From Basidiobolus meristosporus CBS 931.73 (taxonomy: Eukaryota > Basidiobolomycota > Basidiobolomycetes > Basidiobolales > Basidiobolaceae): 64,000 bases of DNA. The notes beneath the pieces are model-generated. The model did no database searches and was not told the DNA's origin. It saw only the letters and a program-made list of their open reading frames with translations. Below are positions 34,560-45,260 of the stretch, piece after piece; position 1 is the first letter of the stretch, and every line of letters begins with the position of its first letter. The stretch covers positions 62,001 to 126,000 of the forward strand of contig MCFE01000128.1 of the NCBI GenBank assembly GCA_002104905.1. Direction: 5' to 3'. Both the position numbers and the translations under genes were made by a program.

Positions 34560-37500
34560 TAATACTGAATATTTTTGGTGGATTCTTTGTTTATTCATAA
34601 AGATACTCAGTATTTGGATATTTATGGAAGTAGCACAACTGTAACACCCAGGCTTGAGAGTTTCACATCAATCAGGATCATTGTATGATGGCATCAGGGT
34701 TATGACATAATGTTTGGTAAAAGTACTACTTTGATATTGACTATTGGGTACCAATCAAAGGATCATTGGTCTGAAAGAAAGCAGCAAAGCGGGGGTTGGA
34801 AAATAGTCCAACAGGGACTATGATCAGTCCAGCACTGTTAAGTAGATTTTTAGCTGGTAAAAGATACCAAATAGTCCAATATTTTAGCATCCTTCCTCCA
34901 CTAAACATTTACTAAATACCAATTTCTCTCTGAGATCTTGAAACTGTGACATATTTATTGCTGTGTCAATATATCCTCCCCCATTTTGTTAGTGTGGCTG
35001 TAAGCTAACTCCAATGTTAGAGCATTGTTGAAGTAGAACCCTACCCTAAACTGAATCTCTGTTGCCATTATATTTTTGTCAATAAGGAGCATCTGACAAT
35101 GTCTCTGATGTACTTAGACTGATTTAGTGCAATTTCTGCATGGGCATGTCAAATATGACTTCTATTTGAAGAAAATATCTTAATTTAAGAAGTGATTTGG
35201 ATATAAGGAACTTATCATAAGATCATAGATCTCGAGAAAGTGGCAAGGTTAGAGCTATAAATGAGTCTCACAGTGACCAAGACTAGTCCAGAATTGTTTA
35301 GTAAAGTTTTGGCTGCTGAATGATACCAAATGTCCAATATTTCAACAATGATTAGGTTGTCCATATAGAGTACCAAAATAATTACTTCATTTCAAAGCTG
35401 TTAACATATGTACTGTGATGCGCAGTACCACAAAGGAGCTCAATCTCCTCTAGATATGTGTTGGACTTGCTATAACATGCTCTAGGTGCCTGCTTAAGCC
35501 CAACAGTAATTTTCTAGGACTGCACATCTTATAGGGGCCTTTTGGAGTGGTAGGACCTTCCAGTTACCCTATATAAATATGTAGTTTCCTATGGATCCCC
35601 ATTTGGAAAGGCCATTTTGGTGTTCATTTGGTAAGTGCCTGGATCTGTGTTGCCTTTTGCCACCATTCTAGCTTTGCATTTATCAATGGTTCCATTTGAG
35701 GTTATGCTGATCTTATAGACCCATCTACATCCCATTAGCTCACTGCCACTAGGTAAGTCTACAACCTCCCACATTTGTACCCTCATCAGGGATTTTTACT
35801 CCTCCAGAGTTGCTTGTTGCCACATGGTAGCATTGGGATGTTGCATTGCTTGTTCCAGATTCTGAGGTTTGGCACATAAGGCAAGTTAAGCTTCTTCATG
35901 TATACTGTATGCCTGCTGCCAAGATCCTGGGGCATTTCTTACTGTGGTGGATCTTCTAGCAACATCCAATTGTTATGATCTGGGACTGGTAGAATTTTCT
36001 TTGGTATCTGTCTGTATTAGGTATGCATCTTCTTCATTAGTGGTCATTGCATCTGCAGAGAGCTGGTCATACCATCTTAGTGAATATCTGATCTGAATTC
36101 ATCTAGGTACAACACCCCTGCTCTGGATCAGCTATGGTATCCGGCCATCATCAGCTCTATACCCACTACTATCTTCACAATATCCTGGAAGTATCCCTGT
36201 TTTACTTTTTGGTTCCAAATTTAAGCAATTCTTTGTCAGGGATGTCATAGAAAACATTGCTGCCAAAGATCTTGCAGTGCTGCTTATATGGTGTCTGTGC
36301 TGTTTATGCTTCAAAGGGTGTGAATCACATGGTACTCTTGTAGGGCATCTAATCCTGCTGAATATCTCTGTAAGAACAGATTCAGCCCAAAACTTGTAAA
36401 GCATTTGCTTGTCAAGTAGCATGGATGTTCCAATCTATACCGTTATTCTATTTACAAATTCTGCTACTCTAACTTGCTAAGGATATGTGGAGCAGCACTT
36501 TATTACAATGTACCAGTAGTTGAGCAGTACTTTGCAAACTACTTAGAGCAGTAGCCCCTACTATTGTTACTTCAAAGTGCTTGGATACACTCAGCTTGTG
36601 TTTCTGCCATGCTCTTCAAATACTCAGTTGTCACTTGAGATGCATCATTTATCTGTAAGAACTATACCTACATGTATTATATCTTGTCCTTAAAAAATGT
36701 TATAAAGAATTTCTTGGATCCAAAGGAAAGCAATCTTATGGGTTCACAGATTTTTAGGTGCATCATAACTATTATATTAGTAGTGTTATGCCTCCTGAGC
36801 TCCTCATGCATTGAGTAGCCTAGTTACCATATGCAAATGCCTACAGACACTTAACTTGATTTGAATTGAGTAATTTTGGCTCAGATTAAGTTTTTCTTTA
36901 CCATTATGCTCATTTTCTGTTTCCCATTGTGTTCCAGTATCCTGTGCAATGTCTTCAAGTAGGTTTTTTTTGCTTTAGGCAGTGTCAGTGCACTCAGGTA
37001 CAATGAACTTGCATTTTAACTTCTGTATATTGTGATCATTTATTTTCAAAGCTAATTCTTGTTCATTTTTGCTAAATTTTGTGCAGCTTTTTTAGTGAAG
37101 AAAAATTTCAGTCCCTGCATAGCTGCTCTACTCACTGAGAGTAGGTTCTTAGCCCCTTCTGGCACAAAGAGTACATCAGTCAGTATTGCTGTTGTTGCCC
37201 CAGAGATATCACTCATACTTAGCTGTTTAGACCCCCTGGTGTTAGCTTCTAGTGCAGAGTTCTCTCCCAAATAAATCTTTCTTGTGGGAATAGTCACAAG
37301 TTCCTGAACCACCACATTACTCTACAAATATGCAGTAATACTCTAGAGTTAATAAACCATTCATTACTACTGTTATTTGTACTCTCTTATATAGTAACAA
37401 TCAACTATTCATCAATAGTTACATGGTTTGCCTGCTCTGGTTTCTGTTTATTACCTGCTTGCTTCTTCTTTTATTCTCTTGCCAGTGTCCTGACTTTATA

Positions 37501-37970
37501 TAGTAGTAACAGTGACCAGGTTTTCCTTGGTTCTGTTGCTTCCATTTGTTTTCTGTGTGCCTTTCAGAGCCAAATAAAGTATTATATTCAGTTTAATCTA
37601 CTTGATCATTATGTCTGAGTACTGCATGGAGAAGTCTTCCTTTTATATGATCTAAGGTCTGGTTGTCTTCTCTGCTGTTAGAAGAAAGCATGAGTTGCTC
37701 CTACTTCTCTGCTGAGCTGCAAAATAGACAGAGCATTATCTCTTCATCATCTATACCAGCACTGATACTTGAAAGTTCTTCCACAAGTGTCACCTTGTTA
37801 GTAGCGTGTAAATCTATGGCATACTCTTTGTGTTGAAGAATTTTCTCCTTGAACAATGCTTGCTTGATATAGACTTTCCTCTAATAATCTTCTCTAAGGA
37901 TTCCTATGCTGCTTTGGCAGCATTTGATGCATAATTTTGCCCACTGAAGGAGTCTCACACAATAATACAT
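34560..37970 (-). pseudogene. Copia-B relic C8 (minus)
   Basis: 34560-34885 is a decayed reverse-oriented Copia-B LTR (ending ggtaaaagataccaaatagtccaatatttta). Near 34975 a reversed purine tract (tcctcccccatttt) follows. A second LTR piece lies at 35195-35345. From 35350 to 37970 the minus strand holds RT (GLKQAPR near 35480-35500; MGCRWVYKISITSNG at 35786-35660), integrase (36420-36150, FWAESVLTEIF, LEPKSKTGILPGY) and gag. The protease-to-integrase linker region at 37315-37052 keeps YLGENSALEA and VPEGAKNLLSVS. Stops and indels throughout. Two LTR pieces on the same side suggest a rearrangement or a nested relic. Confidence 0.7.
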
Positions 37971-38178
37971 TGTTATGATCTACAGCTTCAATATTCAAAT
38001 TGGATTGTTTTTGGCCTCTCTCAGTTTGTCTTATGCTTTGCCTATCAGAATATCAGTGTTACCTATCAAATCAGTAGTATTTGTCAGCAGATGTATCTGA
38101 AGATCCTCATACAACAGAAATACATGTATTATGCAAGATCTAATTGGGTGATGATGATGCAATGAAATGGCTCATTGT
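37971..38178 (+). repeat. Truncated gypsy LTR
   Basis: Begins TGTTATGATCTACAGC and follows the gypsy LTR for about 208 bases (catcaaatcagtagta, gatgatgatgcaatgaaatggctcat) before the CACTA-like copy T3 begins. The 3' part with the tatataagg block is absent. Confidence 0.7.
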
Positions 38179-40004
38179 ACCCTATGAAGACTATTATGAT
38201 GATATCACCAAGAGGCAGTCACTGAATCTAAGTCTTCTGACTAAGAAGTATCAATCCCATCAGGAAACCATGCAAAGACTGTCAGAAAATTATCACACCC
38301 CAGATTCACCAAAAACTTGGTGAGAATTCTTCATCACAATGCCACAAAAGTGGCTTTTGATTGGTTCTCTGCCAATGTTCCTGCTTTCCAATTCCAGACA
38401 CTCTATGATGGCCCATATTTGTGTGCAGTGATTGGCTACTGCCTCTTTTCACCCTCCCTACTTTCTGACCCTACCAATTCTTTTACTCTTCATGCATACA
38501 AATTGATTTATTTGCATTGTAACTTCAGTTATACCTCAATTGCCAATTATATGGACCTACACAAGTCCCTATGCCCTACACTCAACAGATAATTTCATTA
38601 AAAGCCACCACTCAATTAGTATAACTATTGTAACACTCTGTTTCCATGACTTTGGCAGGAGCCCTACAGCTTTATACTACTCTCCATTCACTGATGCCTT
38701 TACATCCTTGTCTTGAGCCAGCATTGCAAGGTCTAGCACCTCAAGTGCCAGCCATTGCAATAAATCCTTGTAATAATTAAGTGCATTCTCTGGAGCACTG
38801 TTCTCAATGAGGTGCTGTAGCCTCTTGGTATGCCTATTAATGTTCTAAGATTCTACCAAAAGCATTGTAATAACCTTTTGAGTCTTGATGTTGTTACTTT
38901 ATCTGTGAGTGGGATATCCACTCTGACTACTTTGGAGGATGTCAAGGCTGTGGTAGACAAATTGCCTCTCTCTTCAAACTCATCTACCTCTCTGCAGTGT
39001 AGCTCAACTGCTTGAGCTTCCATCTCTTGTGAAAACAGCTGTTTTCTTGATTATAATTTCTCTTGGCTATGATGAATTGAGTCTGTTCCAGGCTTACAGC
39101 ATTATTTGGCAAGAAATGCAGCTACTTTCTCACCATTCCCTGTCTCTGGCTGGTGACAACCTTGTTCTAGTTACCTTTTCCTTTATCACTGTTAGGTCTT
39201 TCACTGCTATATTATCTGGGTGCTTTTTGTGTTGACCAACATTTTCTCCTAGATAATAACTGCTCTGATGCATCTGTTTTGGCCTGTCAGTCCCTTGCTG
39301 GCAGTCTGTGGGCAGTCTGAAGCTTCTTTTCTGCTTGTTTCAAGTTCTCAGCCCTTGCTTTCATTGGCTCCTGAGGTGGTTGCTTGCTTTTAGCACTGCC
39401 AGGTTGTTCATTGCTACATTGACAAAGTGCTTCTTGAGAAGAAATACACTTTCCTTGGTAAGTGTTGTGCAGGTGCATCTACTTCTGCTTGCTTGTCCCT
39501 TATTGGCACTCTTCCAGCAACCTGATTTCTCTTTGATGCTTGTTTGGAGCTTTCAGCCCTGTTTGTAACAGGCTCTTGAGGAAGCTTCTGGCTTTTAGCC
39601 ATTACGCGCTTGTTCTTCTGCCTTTGATAGTTTCTGCTGCCTTTGAGATACTTTCTTAGCATACTAATGCATGCCCAAATGTGTTTCCTTGTATGAATCA
39701 AAATTAAGACTCATGGAGCAAGTCAAGTAAATACTGCTTGCCATAAGTCCCTGATGGTCACATGGTGTGCTGGCCTGAAGGTATTGGCAAGATAGACTTC
39801 TAATGGCCTCTTCAATATTAGTGCACTTTTCATCATTGCACTCAACAGCCTCATGGATCTTCAATGGTTTTTGATTGTTAGGCTTTGAAATACACACTAC
39901 TTTTTCAACCTCCCAAGCTGTCATGGGTTTTTGTGTGGCTTTTAACTTTGGGTACTATTGTTGTGATTCAAACACTGAATGGTGTTCTTCTGCTGTTATT
40001 GACA
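38179..40004 (-). pseudogene. Accessory gene A, copy T3
   Basis: Minus-strand gene A, lacking its divergent transposase. From the right: conserved block (39924-39770, VVCISKPNNQKPLKIHEAVECND...NIEEAIRSL). Then the repeat array (39620-39230) with two units, the first well preserved (KLPQEPVTNRAESSKQASKRNQVAGRVPIRDKQ). Then the SLEQT/NYNQEN block and the FAEKGNLSTT-type block (about 39000-38890). Then the C-terminal part with a QDxWEPVNEQWHK-like block (38720-38640). Stops are scattered throughout. The 3' flank to 38179 resembles the sequence after gene A in T4 and T5 (accatgcaaagactgtcagaaaat). The N-terminus is cut near 40004 by Copia-B. Confidence 0.65.
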
Positions 40005-41776
40005 ATGTATTGACCTATTTGGTATCATTATGCAGGTACTGCCAAAGCTGCATGGGAATTCTTAGGGAAGATCTCTAGAGCAAAGTCAGTATCAAGCTAG
40101 CTTTATTTGAAACAAAAGTTCTTCAACATGAGTAAGAAGCCAGATGATGACATGCTACAACTCATACCAGAATGAAGACACTTGCAGAAGGACTTTGGAG
40201 TACTAAAGCAGGTGTAGATGATGAAGAAAAGATTCTCTGTCTGCTTTGCATCCTACCAGACAAGTATGAGCTACTCATACCTTCTTTTGAAAGCAGTGAA
40301 GACAACTTGACTTTAGAATATGTCAAAGGACAACTTTTTCATGAAGAACCTAGATGTAATGATCAAGCAAGGAAAATGAAGACAATGCTTTATTCAGCTC
40401 AGAAAGGCACTCAGAAAAGTAGGGAATACAACAACAACAAAGAAAACCTGGTTGTTGTAACTGGAAGCCAGCACACTGGGCAAGAGAATGCAAGAAGAAA
40501 CAAGCAGACAAAAAACTGAAGCTGGAGCAGGCAAACCATATATCTACTGATGAAGGGTTATTTGGAACTGTACAAAAGAGTGCAAGTGACCAAAGTAATG
40601 AATGGTCTATTGACTCTGAAGTATTACAGCATATTTGGCGTATAAAGGAGTTGCTGAGCAACTTAAAGACTATTCATGTAAGAAAGGTTTCTCTGGTAGA
40701 CAACTCTGCACTGGAAGCTACTGCCAGTAGGTCTATACTACTTAATATGAGTCATATCTCAGGGGCTACAACAGCAAAACTGACTGATGTACTCTATGTA
40801 CCTGGAATTGCTAAGAACCTACTATCAGTCACTAAAGTAGCTGCTCAGGGACTGAAATTTGTTTTTACTAAGCTGAACTGCTTAATGTTGAGGGAAAATG
40901 GACAAAATTTGCTTTGGGAATCAGAGATCACAATGTATACAAGTTACAATGCAAGAAAATTGTACCTAAGTATGCCAACATTGCTGAAACTGTTGAAACT
41001 AACTGGGACATGTGGCTTAGGAGGCTAGGACACATTGTTGAACAGAAAATGAGCCAATTGGTGAAAAAACAGCTTGTTTTAGGCCTAAATTACTCAATTC
41101 CATTCACACTGAATGTCTGTAAGAGATGCTCATATGGCAAACAAGCTAGGCATGTTTCAGGAGCTCAAGAGGCATCAACACCACCAAAACATGGACTATT
41201 GTACACTCAGATATATGTGGGCACATGAGAACATGGTCTTTTGGAGCCAATAGATACTTTATGAAGTTTCCTGAGGACAGGACAAGATATACATGGGCAT
41301 ACTTCCTCAAAACACAGGATGATGCTTTAGAGATTTTAAACACTTGAAAAACATACTTCAACAGACCACTGTTCTGCATACTGCACAGCAAAATCTAATA
41401 GCTGAACATGCAAATAGAACAAATGTTGAGATGGGAAGATCTATGCTATATGATAATGGAACAGACTACAAGTTTTGGGCTGAATCTGTTGCTACCACAG
41501 TATGCATCAAGAATAGATGCCCAACAGCAGCACTGCATGATTCTACATCCTTTGAAGCATATACAGGCAAAAAACCAAACCTCCAGTATCTCAGGAACTT
41601 TAGCAGTTGTGTCTTTTATTGCATCCCTGACAAAAAACACTTAAAGCTGGAACCAAAGAGTAGAAAAGGGATCTTTTGTAGGTGTTGTGATGATACTAAA
41701 AGGTATAGAGTGTATGATGGCAGATTTCAGAAGCTGATCAAGAGCAGAGACATTTTACTTCATAATCCACCGCTTG
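40005..41776 (+). pseudogene. Copia-B relic C9
   Basis: Begins with ~30 bases of the Copia-B LTR start (ctatttggtatcatt) fused directly to mid-gag (TAKAAWEFLGKISRAKS-like), so the rest of the LTR and early gag are deleted. It continues through the gag zinc region (damaged) and protease (WSIDSEVLQHIW, with DSGA changed to DSEV). Then come integrase (GHIVEQKMSQL, CKRCSYGKQAR) and the NLIAEHANRTNV remnant of the E motif. It ends near 41760 in the integrase-RT linker (KLIKSRDI). The SDNGGEY segment is missing between 41340 and 41355. Several stops and frame changes. Confidence 0.75.
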
Positions 41777-43344
41777 AAAATTTAAGTTAGATTAGTATTT
41801 AGTTAAATCAATTAGTTATATGTTTAGCCTATCAGTACATCAGTGTTATCTATCAAATCAGTAGCATTAGTCAGCAGATGAATCAGCAGATCCTTAATAG
41901 ACAGGAACAGACATATTAAGTGGGATCTTACTGAGTGATGATGATGCAATCAAATGAGTCATCAGCCACAACCTATTCTTGGAAATACAGTTAGTCAGCA
42001 AATGATCTGGCAAAAATGTATATAAGGAGCTGCTAGAACCCCAATAAAAATCGGCTCAAGTTGTAATGTATACAATACTAGCTAAGCTCCCTATTCCTCT
42101 ACAACTCCTATATCAAGACTTGTAGCATTGGTAACAGCAATAACCAGAAACCTCCCTCCTAAAGAAAGAAGAAGCCTCCCTCAAGATGTTAAAAAATCAA
42201 GAATGCAAGAATGCCATGCAGCAAATCCTGGCCCAACAACAACAGTCACTCTAGATCCTTAGCCAGCAGCAAAAAGGAATGACTACCATGGCCCAAAGCC
42301 AGCAAAACCCTGTCAAGAGCAACCTTAGTGTCAAGGTCAACTGGTACCATGGTAGAGTCAATGAAAACCTGGGAACTTGGCTCTTCCAGACTGAAGAGGC
42401 TTTCAAGGCTAAAGGAATTGCTCCTGAAAGCAAGTTACATCATGCAGCCTCTTACCTGGCAGATGCAGCTTTACAATGGTATCACAACAAGATTGAGTCT
42501 GACATCATGATTGGATGTGCTATAGTCTCTACCTAGGATAAGTTTGCGTTGGAAATTCAGGATGCTGTTGAATCTCCACACCAGCAGACACTGCTAAGAA
42601 AAAAGTTGAAGACACTCAGAGAGAAAGGAATGGTTCAAGAGTTCATCTAAAATATGAATGTCTACTTGGACAAATTGAAAGAATGGACCCCCTGGATCAA
42701 GTTGAATACTTTATGGATGGGTTGCAAGAAAGAACTTGCAAGGAATTGAACTATCTAAAGCCCCAGACTATTGAAGAAGCCATCAAGATTGCAATTGACT
42801 ATGACTCATCCATGTTGGAGTTAGAAGCCCCGCAATGTCTATTCAGAGAGGCTACAATCAGCCAGAGCATGATGACCCAGAATGAAACATGACATTGAGA
42901 AGCTAGTGAAAACATGCCCATATTGCCAAATCAAACAAGGTCAACTACAGAGAATTGCTGAACTCTTCCTTTTGAAGCAGGTAAGACTATTTGAGAGATG
43001 GGGATTTGACTTTATTGGAAGATGGCCAACTACCAGGAAATGCAAATATTGGATCCTAGTAGCAATTGACCATGGCACTAAATGGCCAGTTGCTAAAGCT
43101 CTACCTGAAGCTAGTGCACAAGAAGTTGCAAGCTTCATCTACTATGTAGTCCTGATAAAGCTTGAATGCCCTGTAGATGCTCTGTCTGATAGAGAGGCAA
43201 AATTTGCGGCAAAGACATTGGAAGCTTACCTGGATATATAAGGAGCTGCTAGAACCTTAATCGCAATCAGTTCAAGTTTTAGAAAATACAGTATCTGGCT
43301 AAACTCCCTGGTCCTCTACAGCTGTTATATCAAGACTTGAAACA
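41777..43344 (+). mobile_element. Gypsy deletion derivative (LTR-gag-integrase piece-LTR)
   Basis: An LTR (41777-42127, first few bases lost or altered) is followed by the gag region (42128-42885). Gag is read in two frames with stops (KVNWYHGRVNENLGTWLFQTEEAF; later EYFMDGLQERTCKELNYLKP). At about 42886 gag joins directly to the integrase zinc region (MKHDIEKLVKTCPYCQIKQGQ) and core (GFDFIGRWPTTRK, LSDREAKFAAK). It ends at about 43236 and is followed by the last third of an LTR (43237-43344, ending GAAACA). Protease, RT, RNase H and the integrase C-terminus are deleted. The gag here shows what is missing from the gypsy copies at 23195-28801. Confidence 0.78.
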
Positions 43345-43590
43345 CCATATGGGCCTGAACTTTGGGAACCAAGGAGCTTTTGAATGAGGCTTGCCTTAAA
43401 AGACTAATGTACTACATGCTATTATATTAGAGTTATGCTGCTTCCAAGCGCAATTTACATAGAACTCATCAAGGTAACAGCACCAAAGTATCAGATAGAG
43501 GGTATTATAATGCCTTAAGTAAACAGCTGGTGAGCTTTGACAGGAAGAATATAGACCACAGGCAACTGCATGTAGATTGTGCCCAATGAA
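43345..43590 (+). pseudogene. Fragment of the Harbinger accessory gene
   Basis: On the plus strand this matches the coding sense of the accessory gene at 14395-14188. Shared blocks: gggaaccaaggagcttttgaatga, then actaatgtactac, then ctgcttccaagcgcaat and agcaccaaagtatcagatagaggg. About 70-75% identity by eye over ~210 bp. No terminal repeat or transposase accompanies it. It shows that the Harbinger family has had more than one full-size copy in this genome. Confidence 0.65.
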
Positions 43591-45179
43591 AAATTATTGT
43601 GATGTTCCCATCAAAAGACCATCACAGATTCTAGGTCCCATGACTAAGAGGTATTGACTCAATTGGAACACTGTGCAAAGACTTTCAAAAAATAATTATA
43701 CTCCAGATATCATAAAAAGCTTAGTCAGAATATTTCATCACAATGATACTAAAGTGGCTTTTTATTGGTTCTCTACTAAATCTCTCTCTTTCTGAACCTG
43801 GGCACTCTATCACCTCCTATGTTGGTGTGTGTTGATTGGTTATTTCCCCTTTTCACACTCCTTACTACCTGCTCAGTCATTTCTCTTACTTTTATTGCAT
43901 ACAAAATGATTTATTTCTACTGAAACTTCAGTTGTGCCTGAATCGCCAATTGCATTGACCTATACAAGTCTATACACCCTACACAGATATTTAGCCCAAC
44001 CACACACTCAACAAGTAATGCCACTAGTATACACCACACAATAAGTATTTTTGCTGTAATGCTCTCTTTACACAACTTTGGCAGGAGCCCTTTGGCTTTA
44101 TGCCATGATTCATTCACTGATTCCCATACATCCTGGTCTTCAGCTAGCACTACAAGGTCTAGCTCCTAATCTGCCTGTCTTTGCTGCAAGTCCTTGCAAT
44201 ATTCAAGTGAATTTTCTTGAGCACTGCTCTTGAAGAAGTGCTACAACCTTTTGGTGTGCCCATTAGTGAACCAAAACTCCACCAAAGGCATTGTGATAAC
44301 CTTTTGAGTGCTTAATGTTGCTACTCTCTCTGTTAGTGCAATCTCCACTCTTTCAACAATGAAGGATGTGAAGGCTGTGGTAGACAAATTGCCTTTCTCT
44401 GCAAACTCATCTACCTCACTGGAGTGTAACATAACTTGCTGTGCTTCCAACTCTTGTGAAAACAGCTGTTCTCTTGTTGGTAAATCTACTTGGCTATGCT
44501 GGAATTTAGTTTGTTCTGGGCTTAGTGCATTAATTGGCTAGCGCTGTAGCTTTTTTCTTATGCTTCCCGGTCTCTGTCTTGTGTAGACTTTTTCCCCTCT
44601 ACCTTTTCCTTTATCACTGCCAGGTCTTTCACTGCTACTTTGTCCAAGTACTACTTCTACTGAACTATGGTTTCTCCATGATAAATTCTGCTCTGATGCA
44701 TCTATTTTGGCCTGCTTGCTCCTTGATGGCGCACTGCAGGCAATCTGGCACCTCTTTCCTACTTGTTTTGAGCTCACATTCCATGCTGTGATGGACTCCT
44801 GAGGTAGCTGCTTGCTTTTATCACTGCCAGGTCCTTCACTGCTACTTTGACTAAGTGCTTCTTGAGTGGAAGTACACTTTTTCCTTAGTAAATGTTGTGC
44901 TGATGCATCCATGTCTGCCAGCTTTTCCCTCATTGGCACTCTTCCAGCTACCTGATGCCTCTTTGATGCTTGTTTGGAGCTATTGGCCCTGCATGTAACA
45001 TGCTCTTGAGGAAACCACTGGTTTTTGGCCATTGCATGCCTGTTTTTCTGTCTTTGATAGTTTCTACTATTTGATTCAAAGTCATAAGACAGCCTCTCAG
45101 CCATGAAGCATGCAAACAGCATAGGAAGTTCCGCAAGGATCATGGCCAGTGTTTTGCCACACAAGTCATATTTGATCAT
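43591..45179 (-). pseudogene. Accessory gene A, copy T4
   Basis: Longest open piece of gene A: 45179-44538, 213 codons. Its first ~35 codons (up to FESN) derive from what is intergenic sequence in T1, so an internal deletion joined the upstream region directly to the SRNYQRQKN block; the true N-terminus is lost. Two tandem units follow: about 45020-44814 (VTCRANSSKQASKRHQVAGRVP...STQEALSQSSSEGPGSDKSK) and 44813-44607 (QLPQESITAWNVSSKQVGKR...SSSERPGSDKGK). Then come a basic Gly/Lys segment and, after frame changes, 44450-44241 (EFAEKGNLSTTAFTS, TMPLVEFWFTNGHTKRL). The C-terminus at 44150-43917 (QDVWESVNESWHKAKGLLPK) has a hydrophobic segment near its end. Transposase T4 starts divergently at 45261. 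Confidence 0.7.
44607..45020 (-). repeat. Two tandem ~207-bp coding repeats in gene A (T4)
   Basis: Each unit encodes about 69 residues with the pattern PQE-x-x-T...SSKQ-x-x-KR-x-Q-x-A, then K-x-A-x-x-DAS-x-Q-x-L, and ends SSSE-x-PGSDK-x-K. The same tandem pair is recognisable in T3 (39620-39230) and T6 (53689-54090). T5 has a damaged first unit and a good second unit (48720-49070). T2 has a single unit. Confidence 0.75.
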
Positions 45180-45260
45180 TCACCAGTTACTACTGTACCA
45201 ACAATATCTTGCCAGCCACTTGATTCTTCTACAGCAGCATCCTGCTGTACTTATTACCTT
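45180..45260. promoter_or_regulatory. Shortened divergent region in T4
   Basis: Remaining spacer between the gene A frame (minus) and the Tnp2 frame (plus) in copy T4. It matches T1 around 950-1060, so the start of the Tnp2 transcript side is preserved while the gene A side is deleted. No motif can be named with confidence. Confidence 0.3.
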
